27,655 nt of DNA from CAYNSX01 sp964400165 (GCA_964400165.1 CAYNSX010000034.1:1-27655), one strand, 5' to 3'. Counted from the stretch's first letter, positions 15,592 through 23,404 are shown. Translations and numbers: made by a program. The notes: generated by a model not told the origin, from the letters alone.

Positions 15592-17027
15592 GCCGCCCCT
15601 TCACCTTCGGCACCGACGGCTGGCGCGGCATCATCGCCGACGATTTCACCTTCCCCGCGGTGCGCACCGTCGCCGACGCCATCGGCCGCTACTTCGCCGG
15701 CGAACAGCCGGGCGGGCGCTTCTATGTCGGGCACGACACCCGTTTTCAATCGGACGCCTTCGCCCAGCAAGTCGCTGCCGTCCTGGCCCGCCACGGGTTC
15801 GAAGTGGCCCTCACACCCGGCCCGGCGCCGTCGCCGCTCGTGTCCTACACCGTGCATGCCAACGGCCTGCGCGCCGGTGTGATGGTGACTGCGAGCCACA
15901 ATCCGGCGCGCTGGAACGGCATCAAGGTCAAAGCGCCCTTCGGGGGTTCGGCGCCACCGGAAGTGACCGCGCAGATTGCCGCGCTCGCCAACGAGCGGCG
16001 CGATACGCCGCCCTGGCCCGACGCGCTCGACGCCTCGACCATTCCCACTTGGGATGCGTCGGCGACCTACTTGTCTCGTCTGGGTGGCTTGGTGGACGCC
16101 GAGCGCCTGAAATCGGCGCGATTGCGGATTCTGTGCGATGCCATGCACGGCGCCGGCGCCGGGTTCCTCGACCGGCTGCTCGCCGACCTCGGCTGCGCGG
16201 TGACGCTGGTGCGCGGCGAAGCCAATCCCAGTTTCGGCGGCGTCAACCCCGAGCCGATCGCGGCCAACCTTGGCGCCAGCCTGCCGCTGACGCGCGGCGA
16301 CGACTTCGACGCCGGCTTTGCGCTCGACGGCGACGCCGACCGCCTCGGCGTCCTGGCGCACGGGGAGTTTGTCAACCCGCACCGCGTCCTGGCGCTGCTC
16401 ACCGTGCATCTCGTCGAGCACCGCGGCTGGACCGGCGAACTGGCGCGCACGGTCTCGACGACGCAAATGCTCGACCGTCTCGGCGAGCGCTTCGGCCTGC
16501 CCGTGCATGAGACGCCCGTCGGGTTCAAGCACATCGCGCAACTGATGCTCGACCGCCCCATCATCCTCGGCGGCGAAGAGAGCGGCGGCATCGGCGTTGG
16601 CCGGCACATCCCCGAACGTGATGCGCTCTATGCCGCGTTGCTCTTCGCGGAAATGCTGGCCGTGAGCGGGCAGACGGTCGCGCAGCGCCTCGCGCACTTG
16701 TGGAACCTGCTCGGCGCCACCTACTACTTCCGCCGCGTCGATCTCGCCGTCTCCGACGCGCAACGCGATCGCCTGATCGAGCGCCTGCACGCACACCCTC
16801 CGACCCGCATCGGCTCGCACCCGCTGGCCCGCGTCGATCAGCGCGACGGCACGAAGTGCTATCTCGAGCGCGGAGGCTGGGTACTGATCCGCCCCTCCGG
16901 CACCGAGCCGACTGTCCGCACCTACGCGGAGGCCACGGATCCCGCCGTGGTCGAGGACCTGCTCGCCGCCGCGATCGCCCTCGTCCGAACCGCGGAGGAA
17001 TCGGCCCGAACCACCACGAATGCCTGA
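15588..17027 (+). CDS. Phosphoglucomutase/phosphomannomutase family protein
   Basis: 479 residues, GTG start overlapping the preceding stop by 4 bp. Alpha-D-phosphohexomutase that moves phosphate between C6 and C1 of a hexose. All four active-site loops are present: TASHNP with the phosphoserine at about 103, the metal loop DGDADR (247-252), the sugar loop GGEESGG (328-334) and the phosphate loop RPSGTEPTVR (435-444). The N-terminal FGTDGWRGIIADDF is typical of the archaeal/bacterial PGM/PMM/GlmM-like group. With its neighbour it probably makes hexose-1-phosphate and then an NDP-hexose for glycans. Sugar specificity is not clear. Confidence 0.93.
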   Translation: MSRPFTFGTDGWRGIIADDFTFPAVRTVADAIGRYFAGEQPGGRFYVGHDTRFQSDAFAQQVAAVLARHGFEVALTPGPAPSPLVSYTVHANGLRAGVMVTASHNPARWNGIKVKAPFGGSAPPEVTAQIAALANERRDTPPWPDALDASTIPTWDASATYLSRLGGLVDAERLKSARLRILCDAMHGAGAGFLDRLLADLGCAVTLVRGEANPSFGGVNPEPIAANLGASLPLTRGDDFDAGFALDGDADRLGVLAHGEFVNPHRVLALLTVHLVEHRGWTGELARTVSTTQMLDRLGERFGLPVHETPVGFKHIAQLMLDRPIILGGEESGGIGVGRHIPERDALYAALLFAEMLAVSGQTVAQRLAHLWNLLGATYYFRRVDLAVSDAQRDRLIERLHAHPPTRIGSHPLARVDQRDGTKCYLERGGWVLIRPSGTEPTVRTYAEATDPAVVEDLLAAAIALVRTAEESARTTTNA

Positions 17028-17048
17028 CAGCACCGGCCGCGCTGCAAG

Positions 17049-17077
17049 TTGAAGCGCTCCGCGGTTCTGGGTATACT
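17049..17077 (+). promoter_or_regulatory. Promoter of the ABC exporter operon
   Basis: TTGAAG (17049-17054), 17-bp spacer, TATACT (17072-17077), in the 88-bp gap after the phosphohexomutase. The expected start near 17084 gives a leader of about 30 nt. Confidence 0.75.
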
Positions 17078-17115
17078 CCGCCCGGCACACGGCGGCTGTC
17101 CCCGAAGGATCCCGG

Positions 17116-17883
17116 TTGGCTCCTGTCATTCAGACCACTGGCCTGACCAAGGTGTATCGCGCCCCCTTCGCCTCGCGGGGGGTGCGCGCGCTCAATGCGC
17201 TGAACCTTTCCATTGACGAGGGCACCACCTTTGGCTTGGTCGGCCCCAACGGCTCGGGCAAGACCACGTGTCTGAAACTGCTTCTCGGCCTGATTTATCC
17301 GACTGGCGGCAAAATGAGCGTCTTCGGCGCCAACCCGCACAGCACCGCCACCCGCCAGCGAATCGGCTATATGCCAGAAGGCCCCTACTTCTACGATTAC
17401 TTGACCGGGGAAGAGTTCCTGGACTATTGCGGGCGGCTCTTCGGGTTGAAGTCAGATCTGCGCCGCGCCCGCATCAATGAACTGCTCGGCCTGGTCGGCA
17501 TGCAGGAGCGGCGGCAAATGCCCATCCGCTACTATTCGCGCGGGATGCTGCAGCGCATCGGCCTGGCGCAGGCGCTGATCAACGACCCGGCACTGCTCAT
17601 CCTCGACGAGCCGACGAGCGGCCTCGACCCGATCGGCGCCTACCAACTGCGGCAGCTCATCCTCGAATTGAAACAGCGGGGCAAGACGATTCTGCTGTGC
17701 TCGCACCTGCTCAACGAGGTCGAAGACCTCTGTGATCAGGTCGGCATCCTCTACCGCGGGCAACTGGTCGGTCACGGCGCCATCCCGGAAATGCTCATCC
17801 AGAACGGCACGCGTCGCACGCTGGAAGCGGTGTTCATCGAACTCGTCACCCAGGCCGAAGGCCCGGCGGCAGGGGTCGTGTAG
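17116..17883 (+). CDS. ABC transporter ATP-binding protein (ABC-2 type)
   Basis: 255 residues, starting at TTG 17116 with AAGGA 6 nt upstream. Energises the membrane partner encoded next. Walker A GPNGSGKTT (about 43-51), Q-loop region YMPEGPYFYDYLTGEE, signature YSRGMLQRIGLAQAL (about 141-155, a divergent LSGGQ), Walker B LLILDEPTSGLDP (about 161-173) and H-loop LCSH are all present. It resembles the NatA/CcmA/YxlF-type ATPases of ABC-2 exporters. The substrate is unknown. Three bases separate it from the permease. Confidence 0.95.
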   Translation: MAPVIQTTGLTKVYRAPFASRGVRALNALNLSIDEGTTFGLVGPNGSGKTTCLKLLLGLIYPTGGKMSVFGANPHSTATRQRIGYMPEGPYFYDYLTGEEFLDYCGRLFGLKSDLRRARINELLGLVGMQERRQMPIRYYSRGMLQRIGLAQALINDPALLILDEPTSGLDPIGAYQLRQLILELKQRGKTILLCSHLLNEVEDLCDQVGILYRGQLVGHGAIPEMLIQNGTRRTLEAVFIELVTQAEGPAAGVV

Positions 17884-17886
17884 CCG

Positions 17887-18756
17887 ATGCAAGCCCTGTA
17901 CGAACGAGTCCCCGTCGGCATCGTCCATGGCATCGGCTTCCTGCTTGTTTTCGCCGTCATCGGCGGCTTTTTCGCTTCGCGCGCGGCGCGGGTGACGGTG
18001 CCCGCCATCGCCAGCAATGTGATGAAGGAGGCATTCCGGCGGCGTATCTTGTATCTGCTGCCCGCCGGCATCATTTTGCTGTTCCTCGCCGGATCGTTCT
18101 TGAGCACCCAGGTCAGTCCGGGTGACGAAGACAAGATGGTGAAGGACTCGGCGATGGCCTCGCTGTTCGTGATGACCATTCTGCTCGGCATTTTCTTGAG
18201 CGTGCAGCTGATTCCGACCGAAGTCGAGCGCCGCACCGTCTACATCATCCTGTCGAAGCCGGTGAAGCGCTATCACTTCGTCGCCGGCAAGTTCGTCGGC
18301 GTGCTCGGGGTGGTGGGGCTGATGACGCTGGTCACGGGCGCCATTCTGGTCGGGCTGGTCTATCTCCGCACCCAAGTGTGGGCGCCGGAGATGATCTTCG
18401 CCATGTTCAGTGCGATGGTCATCAGCGCCGTGCTGTCAGCCCTGGTCATTACAACCTCGACGGTCTCCTCGATGATGTTGACCGTATTCGTCGCCTTCGT
18501 CCTCTACTTCCTCGGCAGCATTCAGTCGAGTCTGGAAAACATCGCCCGCCACACCGATGTCCAGGTGCAGCAACTGGCCATCCAATTGATTTCGGTCGTG
18601 CTGCCCAACTTCGAAAATTGGGACACCCGCATCCGCGTCCTCGACGAGATTATGCCCGCGCCGCCGATCTTAACCGGCATTCTCCTGCACGCCTCGGTGT
18701 ACACGCTGGTGGTGCTTGCCTTCGGGATGTTGTTCTTCAACGAACGCGAGGTCTGA
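17887..18756 (+). CDS. ABC-2 type permease
   Basis: 289 residues with about six to seven hydrophobic segments: around 11-29 (VHGIGFLLVFAVIGGFF), 55-72, 95-115 (ASLFVMTILLGIFLSVQLI), 140-160, 168-192, 196-212 and 265-283 (ASVYTLVVLAFGMLFF). The cytoplasmic piece IPTEVERRTVYIILSKPVKRYHFVAGKF is characteristic of ABC-2 permeases of the NatB/YxlG kind. ATG at 17887, directly after the ATPase. Together they should export or act on an envelope substrate that the sequence does not identify. Confidence 0.9.
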   Translation: MQALYERVPVGIVHGIGFLLVFAVIGGFFASRAARVTVPAIASNVMKEAFRRRILYLLPAGIILLFLAGSFLSTQVSPGDEDKMVKDSAMASLFVMTILLGIFLSVQLIPTEVERRTVYIILSKPVKRYHFVAGKFVGVLGVVGLMTLVTGAILVGLVYLRTQVWAPEMIFAMFSAMVISAVLSALVITTSTVSSMMLTVFVAFVLYFLGSIQSSLENIARHTDVQVQQLAIQLISVVLPNFENWDTRIRVLDEIMPAPPILTGILLHASVYTLVVLAFGMLFFNEREV

Positions 18757-18759
18757 CCA

Positions 18760-19617
18760 GTGACGCCGCGGCGCATTGGGCTGATGTTCAGTTTGTTCCT
18801 GGTGTTGGTCGCCAATCAGCTCGTCATCCAGCGGTGGATTTGGGCCCAGCCGGCGTACCGCTTCGAGGACCGCGTTAATGTCCCCGCCGCCTATCAGGCC
18901 GGACAGTTCTCGAATTTCTTCGTGGCCATGGCAGCCTTCCGCAACGTCGCCGCCAACCTGCTCTGGGTGAAGACCGACGAATACTGGCACGACGGCCGCT
19001 GGTATCGCGTCCTGCCAATCATGGACGCCATTGTCCGCCTCGACCCGCAATTCCTTCTCGTCTGGGAGACCTACGCCTGGCACTGCGCCTATAACCTGAA
19101 CACCGCCGCCCAGACCCGCGCCCAAAAGGAATACTGGCTCGAGCGCGGCGCGCAAGTCCTCCGCCAGGGCATCCGCGAAAACCCGAAGAAGTGGGACCTC
19201 TACGGCGAGTTGGGTTTCCTATATTACGAACGCATCGGCGACTGGGACCAGGCCGCGTACTGGTTCCGGAAGTCCTACGACACCTTCAACCAGTTCCCCG
19301 ACGAGAACCAGGATTTCCATGTCCAGAAGGTGCTGCACAGTCTGGCGCACATTTACGAAATCACCTGGGACATCCCCGAGGCACGCCGCTGGTGGCAGAT
19401 CTCACACGAACTCGACCCGTCCGATCCGATCCCCACCATCTGGCAAGACTACTGGCGCATCCACGAGACCGACCTGGCGCGCAAGGATGAAGTGCAGGCG
19501 CGCGAACGCCAGAAGCGGACCAATCGCGGGATGGTGCCCTTCAAGGCCGCGGTCACCAAGCTGGACAATCAGCAGGCCGGCGATGTGGCCGCCGGCACCG
19601 AGACGCCGCCGCCCTAG
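18760..19617 (+). CDS. Membrane-anchored TPR-like protein
   Basis: 285 residues, GTG start 3 bp after the permease stop. An N-terminal membrane anchor or signal (LMFSLFLVLVANQLVI, residues 8-23) is followed by an extracytoplasmic helical region rich in Trp and Tyr: FRNVAANLLWVKTDEYWHDG, DPQFLLVWETYAWHCAYNLN, KKWDLYGELGFLYYERIGDWDQAAYWF, HSLAHIYEITWDIPEARRWW. Spacing of about 34 residues between helical pairs suggests TPR repeats. The tail (after about 240) is charged and low complexity. Tight linkage to the ABC-2 genes suggests it is an accessory of that exporter. No catalytic motif is seen. Its TAG overlaps the stop of the convergent next gene. Confidence 0.82.
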   Translation: MTPRRIGLMFSLFLVLVANQLVIQRWIWAQPAYRFEDRVNVPAAYQAGQFSNFFVAMAAFRNVAANLLWVKTDEYWHDGRWYRVLPIMDAIVRLDPQFLLVWETYAWHCAYNLNTAAQTRAQKEYWLERGAQVLRQGIRENPKKWDLYGELGFLYYERIGDWDQAAYWFRKSYDTFNQFPDENQDFHVQKVLHSLAHIYEITWDIPEARRWWQISHELDPSDPIPTIWQDYWRIHETDLARKDEVQARERQKRTNRGMVPFKAAVTKLDNQQAGDVAAGTETPPP

Positions 19618-20237
19618 TTCTGCGCGGCCGTCGCCGTGCGCCGTGCGGCGTGCCCCGCCGGTTGGAAGGGATCCGTCCCCGCGCGCCAGACCATCAGCGT
19701 GAAGCGCGCATCGCCGCCCAACACCATCGTGGAGACGCCCGGCGGCGGAAACCGCCGCGCCGCGTCCGCCGCCGGCAGGCGGGCGGCGTCGTAGGGCTCG
19801 ATGAACCCGCGGTGGTTGTCGAAGAACAGCCACTCGACCTCGCACCGGTCGCACGCGTAGGCCGCCTGACTGACCCGGGCGCAGGCCGGACAGCGATACA
19901 CCCCCGCCAAACACGCCGTATCCGGCAGCAAGAGCGGGCTGACTGCGAAATCCTTCCGTTCCAGCAGCGCCAGCAACTCCGGCACCGAGCGCCCGCGCAG
20001 GTGCTGCGCGCCCGCGCTCAACAGTGAACCCAGCGTCGCGGCCATCACACTCGGCAGCACCACCGCCTTCGTGGCGACCGCGGCGACGACTCCCGCCGCC
20101 ACACCGGCCAGCGCCACGGGCGTCAGCAAGACATCGCGGGCGGCACGCGTCAATCCGGCCAGCGTGACCGGCGCGCGCCGGCGCATTCGGTCGGCGCGGA
20201 TTCGGTCCGCATTGAACACCAGCATCCGATCTGCCAT
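19614..20237 (-). CDS. Membrane protein with zinc ribbon
   Basis: 207 residues from the ATG at 20237, with GGAGG 9 nt upstream. The N-terminus (MADRMLVFNADRIRADRMRRRA) is strongly basic, then two adjacent hydrophobic stretches (about 40-70, VALAGVAAGVVAAVATKAVVLPSVMAATL) could form a hairpin in the membrane. A zinc-ribbon-like set, CPACARV and CDRC 12 residues later, lies near residues 115-135. A beta-rich tail follows (WLFFDNHRGFIEPYD, STMVLGGDARFTLMVW). I do not recognise a family. It is convergent with the TPR gene, sharing 4 bp (CTAG) at the stops, and divergent from the VOC gene. Confidence 0.72.
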   Translation of the reverse strand: MADRMLVFNADRIRADRMRRRAPVTLAGLTRAARDVLLTPVALAGVAAGVVAAVATKAVVLPSVMAATLGSLLSAGAQHLRGRSVPELLALLERKDFAVSPLLLPDTACLAGVYRCPACARVSQAAYACDRCEVEWLFFDNHRGFIEPYDAARLPAADAARRFPPPGVSTMVLGGDARFTLMVWRAGTDPFQPAGHAARRTATAAQN

Positions 20238-20476
20238 TGCCTTGCACCTCCTCGCACGCCATTGCAGGGGCGTTGCTTCCGGCGTGCGGTTGCGATGATC
20301 CACCGCGTTCCTTCCACATTCTTCCGCCCGGTCACCGTGGGGTCTCGGCCTGTCTGCCGCTGCCTACTCTCGTGCGCACCGCCCAATCAATTCACCCGGC
20401 GGCGGGCAGGGAATCGGCGCTTCCGTGCCGAATCGGTGCCCATTCGGCGGATTCAACGCCCCCGCGGGAGGACGCG
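20238..20476. other. Divergent intergenic region with hairpin
   Basis: 239 bp between the zinc-ribbon gene and the VOC gene. It contains a perfect 7-bp inverted repeat GCCGAAT/ATTCGGC (20427-20433 and 20442-20448) ending 17 bp before the VOC ribosome-binding site, within a cluster of GAATCGG-like words. No convincing -35/-10 pair was found on either strand, though promoters are needed here. Confidence 0.4.
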
Positions 20477-20830
20477 ATGGCAAACCCAGTGATCCACTTC
20501 GAAATCCCGGCAAGCAACCCGGAAAAGCTGGCTGACTTTTACAAGACCCTGTTCGGCTGGAACTTCCAGAAGTGGGAAGGCGCCATGGAGTACTGGATGG
20601 CCACCGGCTCCAAGGATGCCGGCGGCATCGACGGCGGCATCATGAAGCGCCAAGCCGAGCAGCAGACGGCCATGAACTATGTGATGGTGCCGAATGTGGA
20701 TGACCACTTCAAGAAGGCGACCGACCTCGGCGCCACCGGCATCGTGCCGCCGACCGACATCCCGAATGTCGGCCGCTTCGCGGTGCTGCTTGACCCCGAG
20801 CACAACCCGATCGGCCTCTGGCAGGGCTAA
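20477..20830 (+). CDS. VOC (glyoxalase/bleomycin resistance) family protein
   Basis: 117 residues, ATG at 20477 with GGGAGGA 5 nt upstream. Small cytoplasmic betaalphabetabetabeta metalloprotein fold. The opening PVIHFEIPASNPEKLADFYKTLFGW and the closing NVGRFAVLLDPEHNPIGLWQ are typical of VOC proteins of the type annotated as predicted enzymes related to lactoylglutathione lyase. Candidate metal ligands are His near 7 and the late Glu/Asp in LLDPEHNP. Reaction unknown. An intrinsic terminator follows. Confidence 0.92.
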   Translation: MANPVIHFEIPASNPEKLADFYKTLFGWNFQKWEGAMEYWMATGSKDAGGIDGGIMKRQAEQQTAMNYVMVPNVDDHFKKATDLGATGIVPPTDIPNVGRFAVLLDPEHNPIGLWQG

Positions 20831-21456
20831 GCCGAACCCTTTCGACGCAGTGTACGCGGGGCTGCCGAACGGCGGCCCCGCGTCGTTTTTGTTGCACGGA
20901 CCGTTGCGACTGGCGCTCGCTTCCGCGGCGCCGCCGGCCCCACGACATAGTGCAGACACACGGTGCCGTCAGCAAACTTCCGACTGGACCGGAGGCGCAA
21001 AGGAATGTCGCCGCGGCGCGGCGCGATGAGCGGTATCCCCTCGCCGATGAGAGTCGGTATGACATAGACAATGAACTCGTCAATGGCCCCGGCGTCGAGG
21101 AAACTGGCGATCAGTTCGCCGCCGCCCATCAGCCAGATGTCTTTCCCCGGCAGGCCGCGCAGGCGCTCGACGAACGCGGCGACGGGCTCGTTCACGAATT
21201 GCACGCCGAAGGCGTCGGTCCCCGACCGCGACCGTGAGAACACGATGCACCCGGCGCCGAGGTTCGCGCCGCCCCCCAGCGTCAGCCCAACTTCATAAGT
21301 CTTTCGGCCCATCACCATGGTGTCCACCGTCTTGAGAAAGTCGCCCATCCCGTGATTGCCCTTCGGCCGCGGCCGGTCGAGCCAGTCCACTGCGCCATCG
21401 GGCCGGGCGATGAACCCATCCGCACTCACTGCGATGTAAACGACAATCTTGCGCAT
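20827..21456 (-). CDS. DHFR/RibD C-terminal-like reductase
   Basis: 209 residues from the ATG at 21456 (MRKIVVYIAVSADGFIARPDG), with GAGGGCGGA just upstream. The dihydrofolate-reductase-like fold of the RibD C-terminal family is shown by AVSADGFIARPDGAVDWL, MGRKTYEV, IWLMGGGELIASFLDAGAIDEF and VIPTLIGEGIPLI. These small NAD(P)H-dependent reductases are widespread and their substrates are usually unknown. The family core ends at GTVCLHYVV (about 168-176). The remaining 35 or so residues are a basic, low-complexity tail whose DNA overlaps the terminator of the VOC gene, so a stop may have been lost. An upstream extension to 21801 overlaps kdsD and is rejected. Confidence 0.9.
   Translation of the reverse strand: MRKIVVYIAVSADGFIARPDGAVDWLDRPRPKGNHGMGDFLKTVDTMVMGRKTYEVGLTLGGGANLGAGCIVFSRSRSGTDAFGVQFVNEPVAAFVERLRGLPGKDIWLMGGGELIASFLDAGAIDEFIVYVIPTLIGEGIPLIAPRRGDIPLRLRSSRKFADGTVCLHYVVGPAAPRKRAPVATVRATKTTRGRRSAAPRTLRRKGSA
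20856..20890 (+). terminator. Intrinsic terminator of the VOC gene
   Basis: 12-bp GC stem with one wobble (arms 20856-20867 and 20870-20881, two-base loop), then TCG and five T residues (20886-20890), 26 bp after the VOC stop. It lies inside the last codons of the convergent reductase gene. Confidence 0.85.
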
Positions 21457-21510
21457 TCCGCCCTCGCTCTCTTGTACGATGCCCGATGATATCGCCCGGC
21501 CGGTGCGCTC

Positions 21511-21519
21511 TGCTATGAT
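21511..21519 (+). promoter_or_regulatory. Extended -10 element before kdsD
   Basis: TGCTATGAT is an extended -10 (TGn plus TATGAT), 18 bp before the TTG start of kdsD. No clear -35 is present. Transcription would begin only about 10 nt before the start codon, giving a near-leaderless mRNA. Confidence 0.5.
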
Positions 21520-21537
21520 TCCTGCCGAGACCCTGCA

Positions 21538-22536
21538 TTGACCACCGCCGCGCCAAACACGACTGACGAAATCCTGACTGCCGCCCGCGCCGTCCTGCGG
21601 ATGGAAGCGGAGGCGGTCGCCGCGCTGGCCGACCGGATCGACGAGCGGTTCGCTCGCGCGGTCGAACTCATTCTCGAATGCCGCGGGCGCGTGGTCACCA
21701 CCGGCATCGGCAAGTCGGGCGCCATCGCGCGCAAGATCGCCGCCACCTTCGCCAGCACCGGCACCCCGTCCGTCTTTCTGCACCCCGCCGAGGGCGTGCA
21801 CGGCGACCTGGGGATGGTGACCGCCGCCGATGTCGTACTGTCACTCTCCAATAGCGGCGAAAGCGACGAACTCCTTGCCATCCTGCCGGCGCTGAAGCGC
21901 CTCGCCATCCCGCTGGTGGCGATGACCGGCAGCGCCGACAGCGCGCTCGCCCGCGCCGCCGACCTGGTGCTCGAAGTCCGCGTCGACCGCGAAGCCTGCC
22001 CGATGAACCTGGCGCCGACCACGAGCACCACCGCCATGCTGGCGCTCGGCGACGCGCTGGCGCTGGCGGTGATGCAGCTGCGCCGCTTCGGGCCCGAGGA
22101 TTTTGCGCTGCTGCACCCCGCGGGACGCCTGGGGCGGCGGCTACTCGTCCGCGTCGCCGATGTGATGCGCACCGACGACCAGGTTGCCGCCGTGGCGCCG
22201 GACACCATCATGCGGGAAGTGCTGTTCGCCATCACGCAGGCCCGCGCCGGCGCCGCGATTGTGGTGGATGCAAGTCGGAAGGTGCTCGGCATCTTGACCG
22301 ACGGCGACATCCGGCGGCTGCTGATGCGGGACGACCAAGCCCTCACGCGGCTCGCCGGCGCCGTGATGAATGCCGCGCCGCACACCGCCCGCCCCGACAT
22401 CCTGGCCGCTGAAGCGCTGGCGACGATGCAGGGCCCGCCCGGGCAGCAGGTGGGCGAAATGCCGGTGGTGGACGATCAGGGCACGCTGGTGGGCGTGCTC
22501 AACCTCAAAGACTTATTGAGCGCCGGACTGCTCTAG
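21538..22536 (+). CDS. kdsD: Arabinose-5-phosphate isomerase, KpsF/GutQ family
   Basis: 332 residues. Interconverts ribulose-5-P and arabinose-5-P, the first step to Kdo for lipopolysaccharide. The SIS domain (about 35-180) holds TTGIGKSGAIARKIAATFASTGTPSVFLHPAEGVHGDLGM, SLSNSGESDEL and NLAPTTSTTAMLALGDALA, all hallmark blocks. Two CBS domains follow (about 205-265 with DVMRTDD and ILTDGDIRRLL; about 275-330 with MPVVDDQGTLVGVLNLKDLL). Length is normal. The start is TTG at 21538 with a weak ribosome-binding site. It implies an outer membrane with Kdo or a related sugar. Its stop shares CTAG with the convergent cold-shock gene. Confidence 0.94.
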   Translation: MTTAAPNTTDEILTAARAVLRMEAEAVAALADRIDERFARAVELILECRGRVVTTGIGKSGAIARKIAATFASTGTPSVFLHPAEGVHGDLGMVTAADVVLSLSNSGESDELLAILPALKRLAIPLVAMTGSADSALARAADLVLEVRVDREACPMNLAPTTSTTAMLALGDALALAVMQLRRFGPEDFALLHPAGRLGRRLLVRVADVMRTDDQVAAVAPDTIMREVLFAITQARAGAAIVVDASRKVLGILTDGDIRRLLMRDDQALTRLAGAVMNAAPHTARPDILAAEALATMQGPPGQQVGEMPVVDDQGTLVGVLNLKDLLSAGLL

Positions 22537-22946
22537 TCGTCCCAACTCTCGCGTTTCCGGCTGCGGCCGCGTTCCCGCGCGAACCGGTCGTCGCGTCCCT
22601 TCGGAGGAGCGATCTCGCGCACCGGCTTGTCACTCGACTCGCTCGAGCCCCGGTCGCCGCGGTCAAACGACGGGCGTCCGAAACTGCGCCCACCAGCACC
22701 GCTTGGCCGCGTCGGGCGCGCGGAGCGCGCCGGCGCCGCCGGGACACCACCTTTCGGGATGACATTGCGCGCCTGCGGTCCCTTCGCGCCCTCGGTCACC
22801 TCGAAATCCACTTCCTGGCCCTCCGCCAGCGTCTTGAAGCCCGGAGCGGTGATCGCCGAAAAATGCACGAACACATCCGGGTGCCCTTCGACTTCGATGA
22901 AGCCGTAGCCCTTCTCCGCGCTGAACCACTTGACGCGGCCGTTCAT
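22533..22946 (-). CDS. Cold-shock domain protein with long basic tail
   Basis: 137 residues, ATG at 22946 with GGGAGG 8 nt upstream. Residues 1-66 are a complete cold-shock domain (NGRVKWFSAEKGYGFIEVEG, with RNP1 KGYGFI and RNP2 VFVHFSAI), which binds single-stranded RNA or DNA. The remaining 70 residues are disordered and rich in Arg, Ser, Gly and Asp (GAGGRSFGRPSFDRGDRGSS, FARERGRSRKRESWDD), about doubling the usual 65-70 residue length. Such RG-rich tails usually add nucleic-acid affinity; that role is inferred here. It is convergent with kdsD, with overlapping stops. Confidence 0.94.
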   Translation of the reverse strand: MNGRVKWFSAEKGYGFIEVEGHPDVFVHFSAITAPGFKTLAEGQEVDFEVTEGAKGPQARNVIPKGGVPAAPARSARPTRPSGAGGRSFGRPSFDRGDRGSSESSDKPVREIAPPKGRDDRFARERGRSRKRESWDD

Positions 22947-23018
22947 GCGTTCTGCCTCCCGATGGATGGATCGATTGGATGCTGCATCGTTATGCCGAGC
23001 ATCATTGCCGCTTCGCCG

Positions 23019-23300
23019 TTAGGACTTTGCCGCCCCGGCCGGGTCGCCGGCCTTGGCGCCGCACTGCGCGCAAAACTTGTCGCCCGCCTCCAACGCGCCG
23101 CCGCACGACGGACAGAACCGGCGGCCGTCCTTCGGCAGCAGCGGCGGGGTGTTGTCGTCGCTCAAGCCCGTCACTGAATTCTTGAATTCGCGCAGGCCCT
23201 TGCCGAACGAGCGCCCGATCTCTGGCAGCCGCTTGGCGCCGAAAAACACCAGCACCACCAGCCCGATAACCAGCAGCTCCGGCCAGCCGAGACCGGCCAT
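23019..23300 (-). CDS. tatA: TatA/E-like protein fused to a zinc ribbon
   Basis: 93 residues from the ATG at 23300 (MAGLGWPELLVIGLVVLVFFG). Pore-forming subunit of twin-arginine export: one N-terminal membrane helix (8-22), the FGAKRLPEIGRSFGKGLREFKNSV hinge and amphipathic helix (21-44). After a short linker, two CxxC pairs (CPSCGGALEAGDKFCAQCG, about 64-82) form a treble-clef-type zinc ribbon, an unusual cytoplasmic addition to TatA. The frame extends to GTG 23336, but that upstream piece is not TatA-like. No tatC is visible in the window. The promoter is at 23339-23368. Confidence 0.9.
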   Translation of the reverse strand: MAGLGWPELLVIGLVVLVFFGAKRLPEIGRSFGKGLREFKNSVTGLSDDNTPPLLPKDGRRFCPSCGGALEAGDKFCAQCGAKAGDPAGAAKS

Positions 23301-23338
23301 TAGCACCGACTCCGTCGTCGTCGCCAAACCACACAAGC

Positions 23339-23368
23339 ATTATAGAGAACCGTCCAAGCGCCCCGCAA
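23339..23368 (-). promoter_or_regulatory. Promoter of tatA
   Basis: Minus-strand TTGCGG (23368-23363), 18-bp spacer, consensus TATAAT (23344-23339), about 38 bp before the tatA ATG. The -35 is the same TTGCGG seen at 14425. Confidence 0.7.
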
Positions 23369-23375
23369 TGCGCGG

Positions 23376-23404
23376 TTGACGCTGCCCGAGCCGGTCGGCA
23401 CAAT
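23376..23404 (+). promoter_or_regulatory. Promoter of tRNA-Leu
   Basis: TTGACG (23376-23381), 17-bp spacer, CACAAT (23399-23404), 15 bp before the mature tRNA 5' end. It is divergent from the tatA promoter. Confidence 0.6.

Noticed and set aside
15201..17129. 642-codon minus-strand open frame
   Set aside because: It is antisense to the nucleotidyltransferase and phosphohexomutase, whose motifs are complete; the minus frame shows only GC-driven Arg/Gly/Ala-rich sequence.
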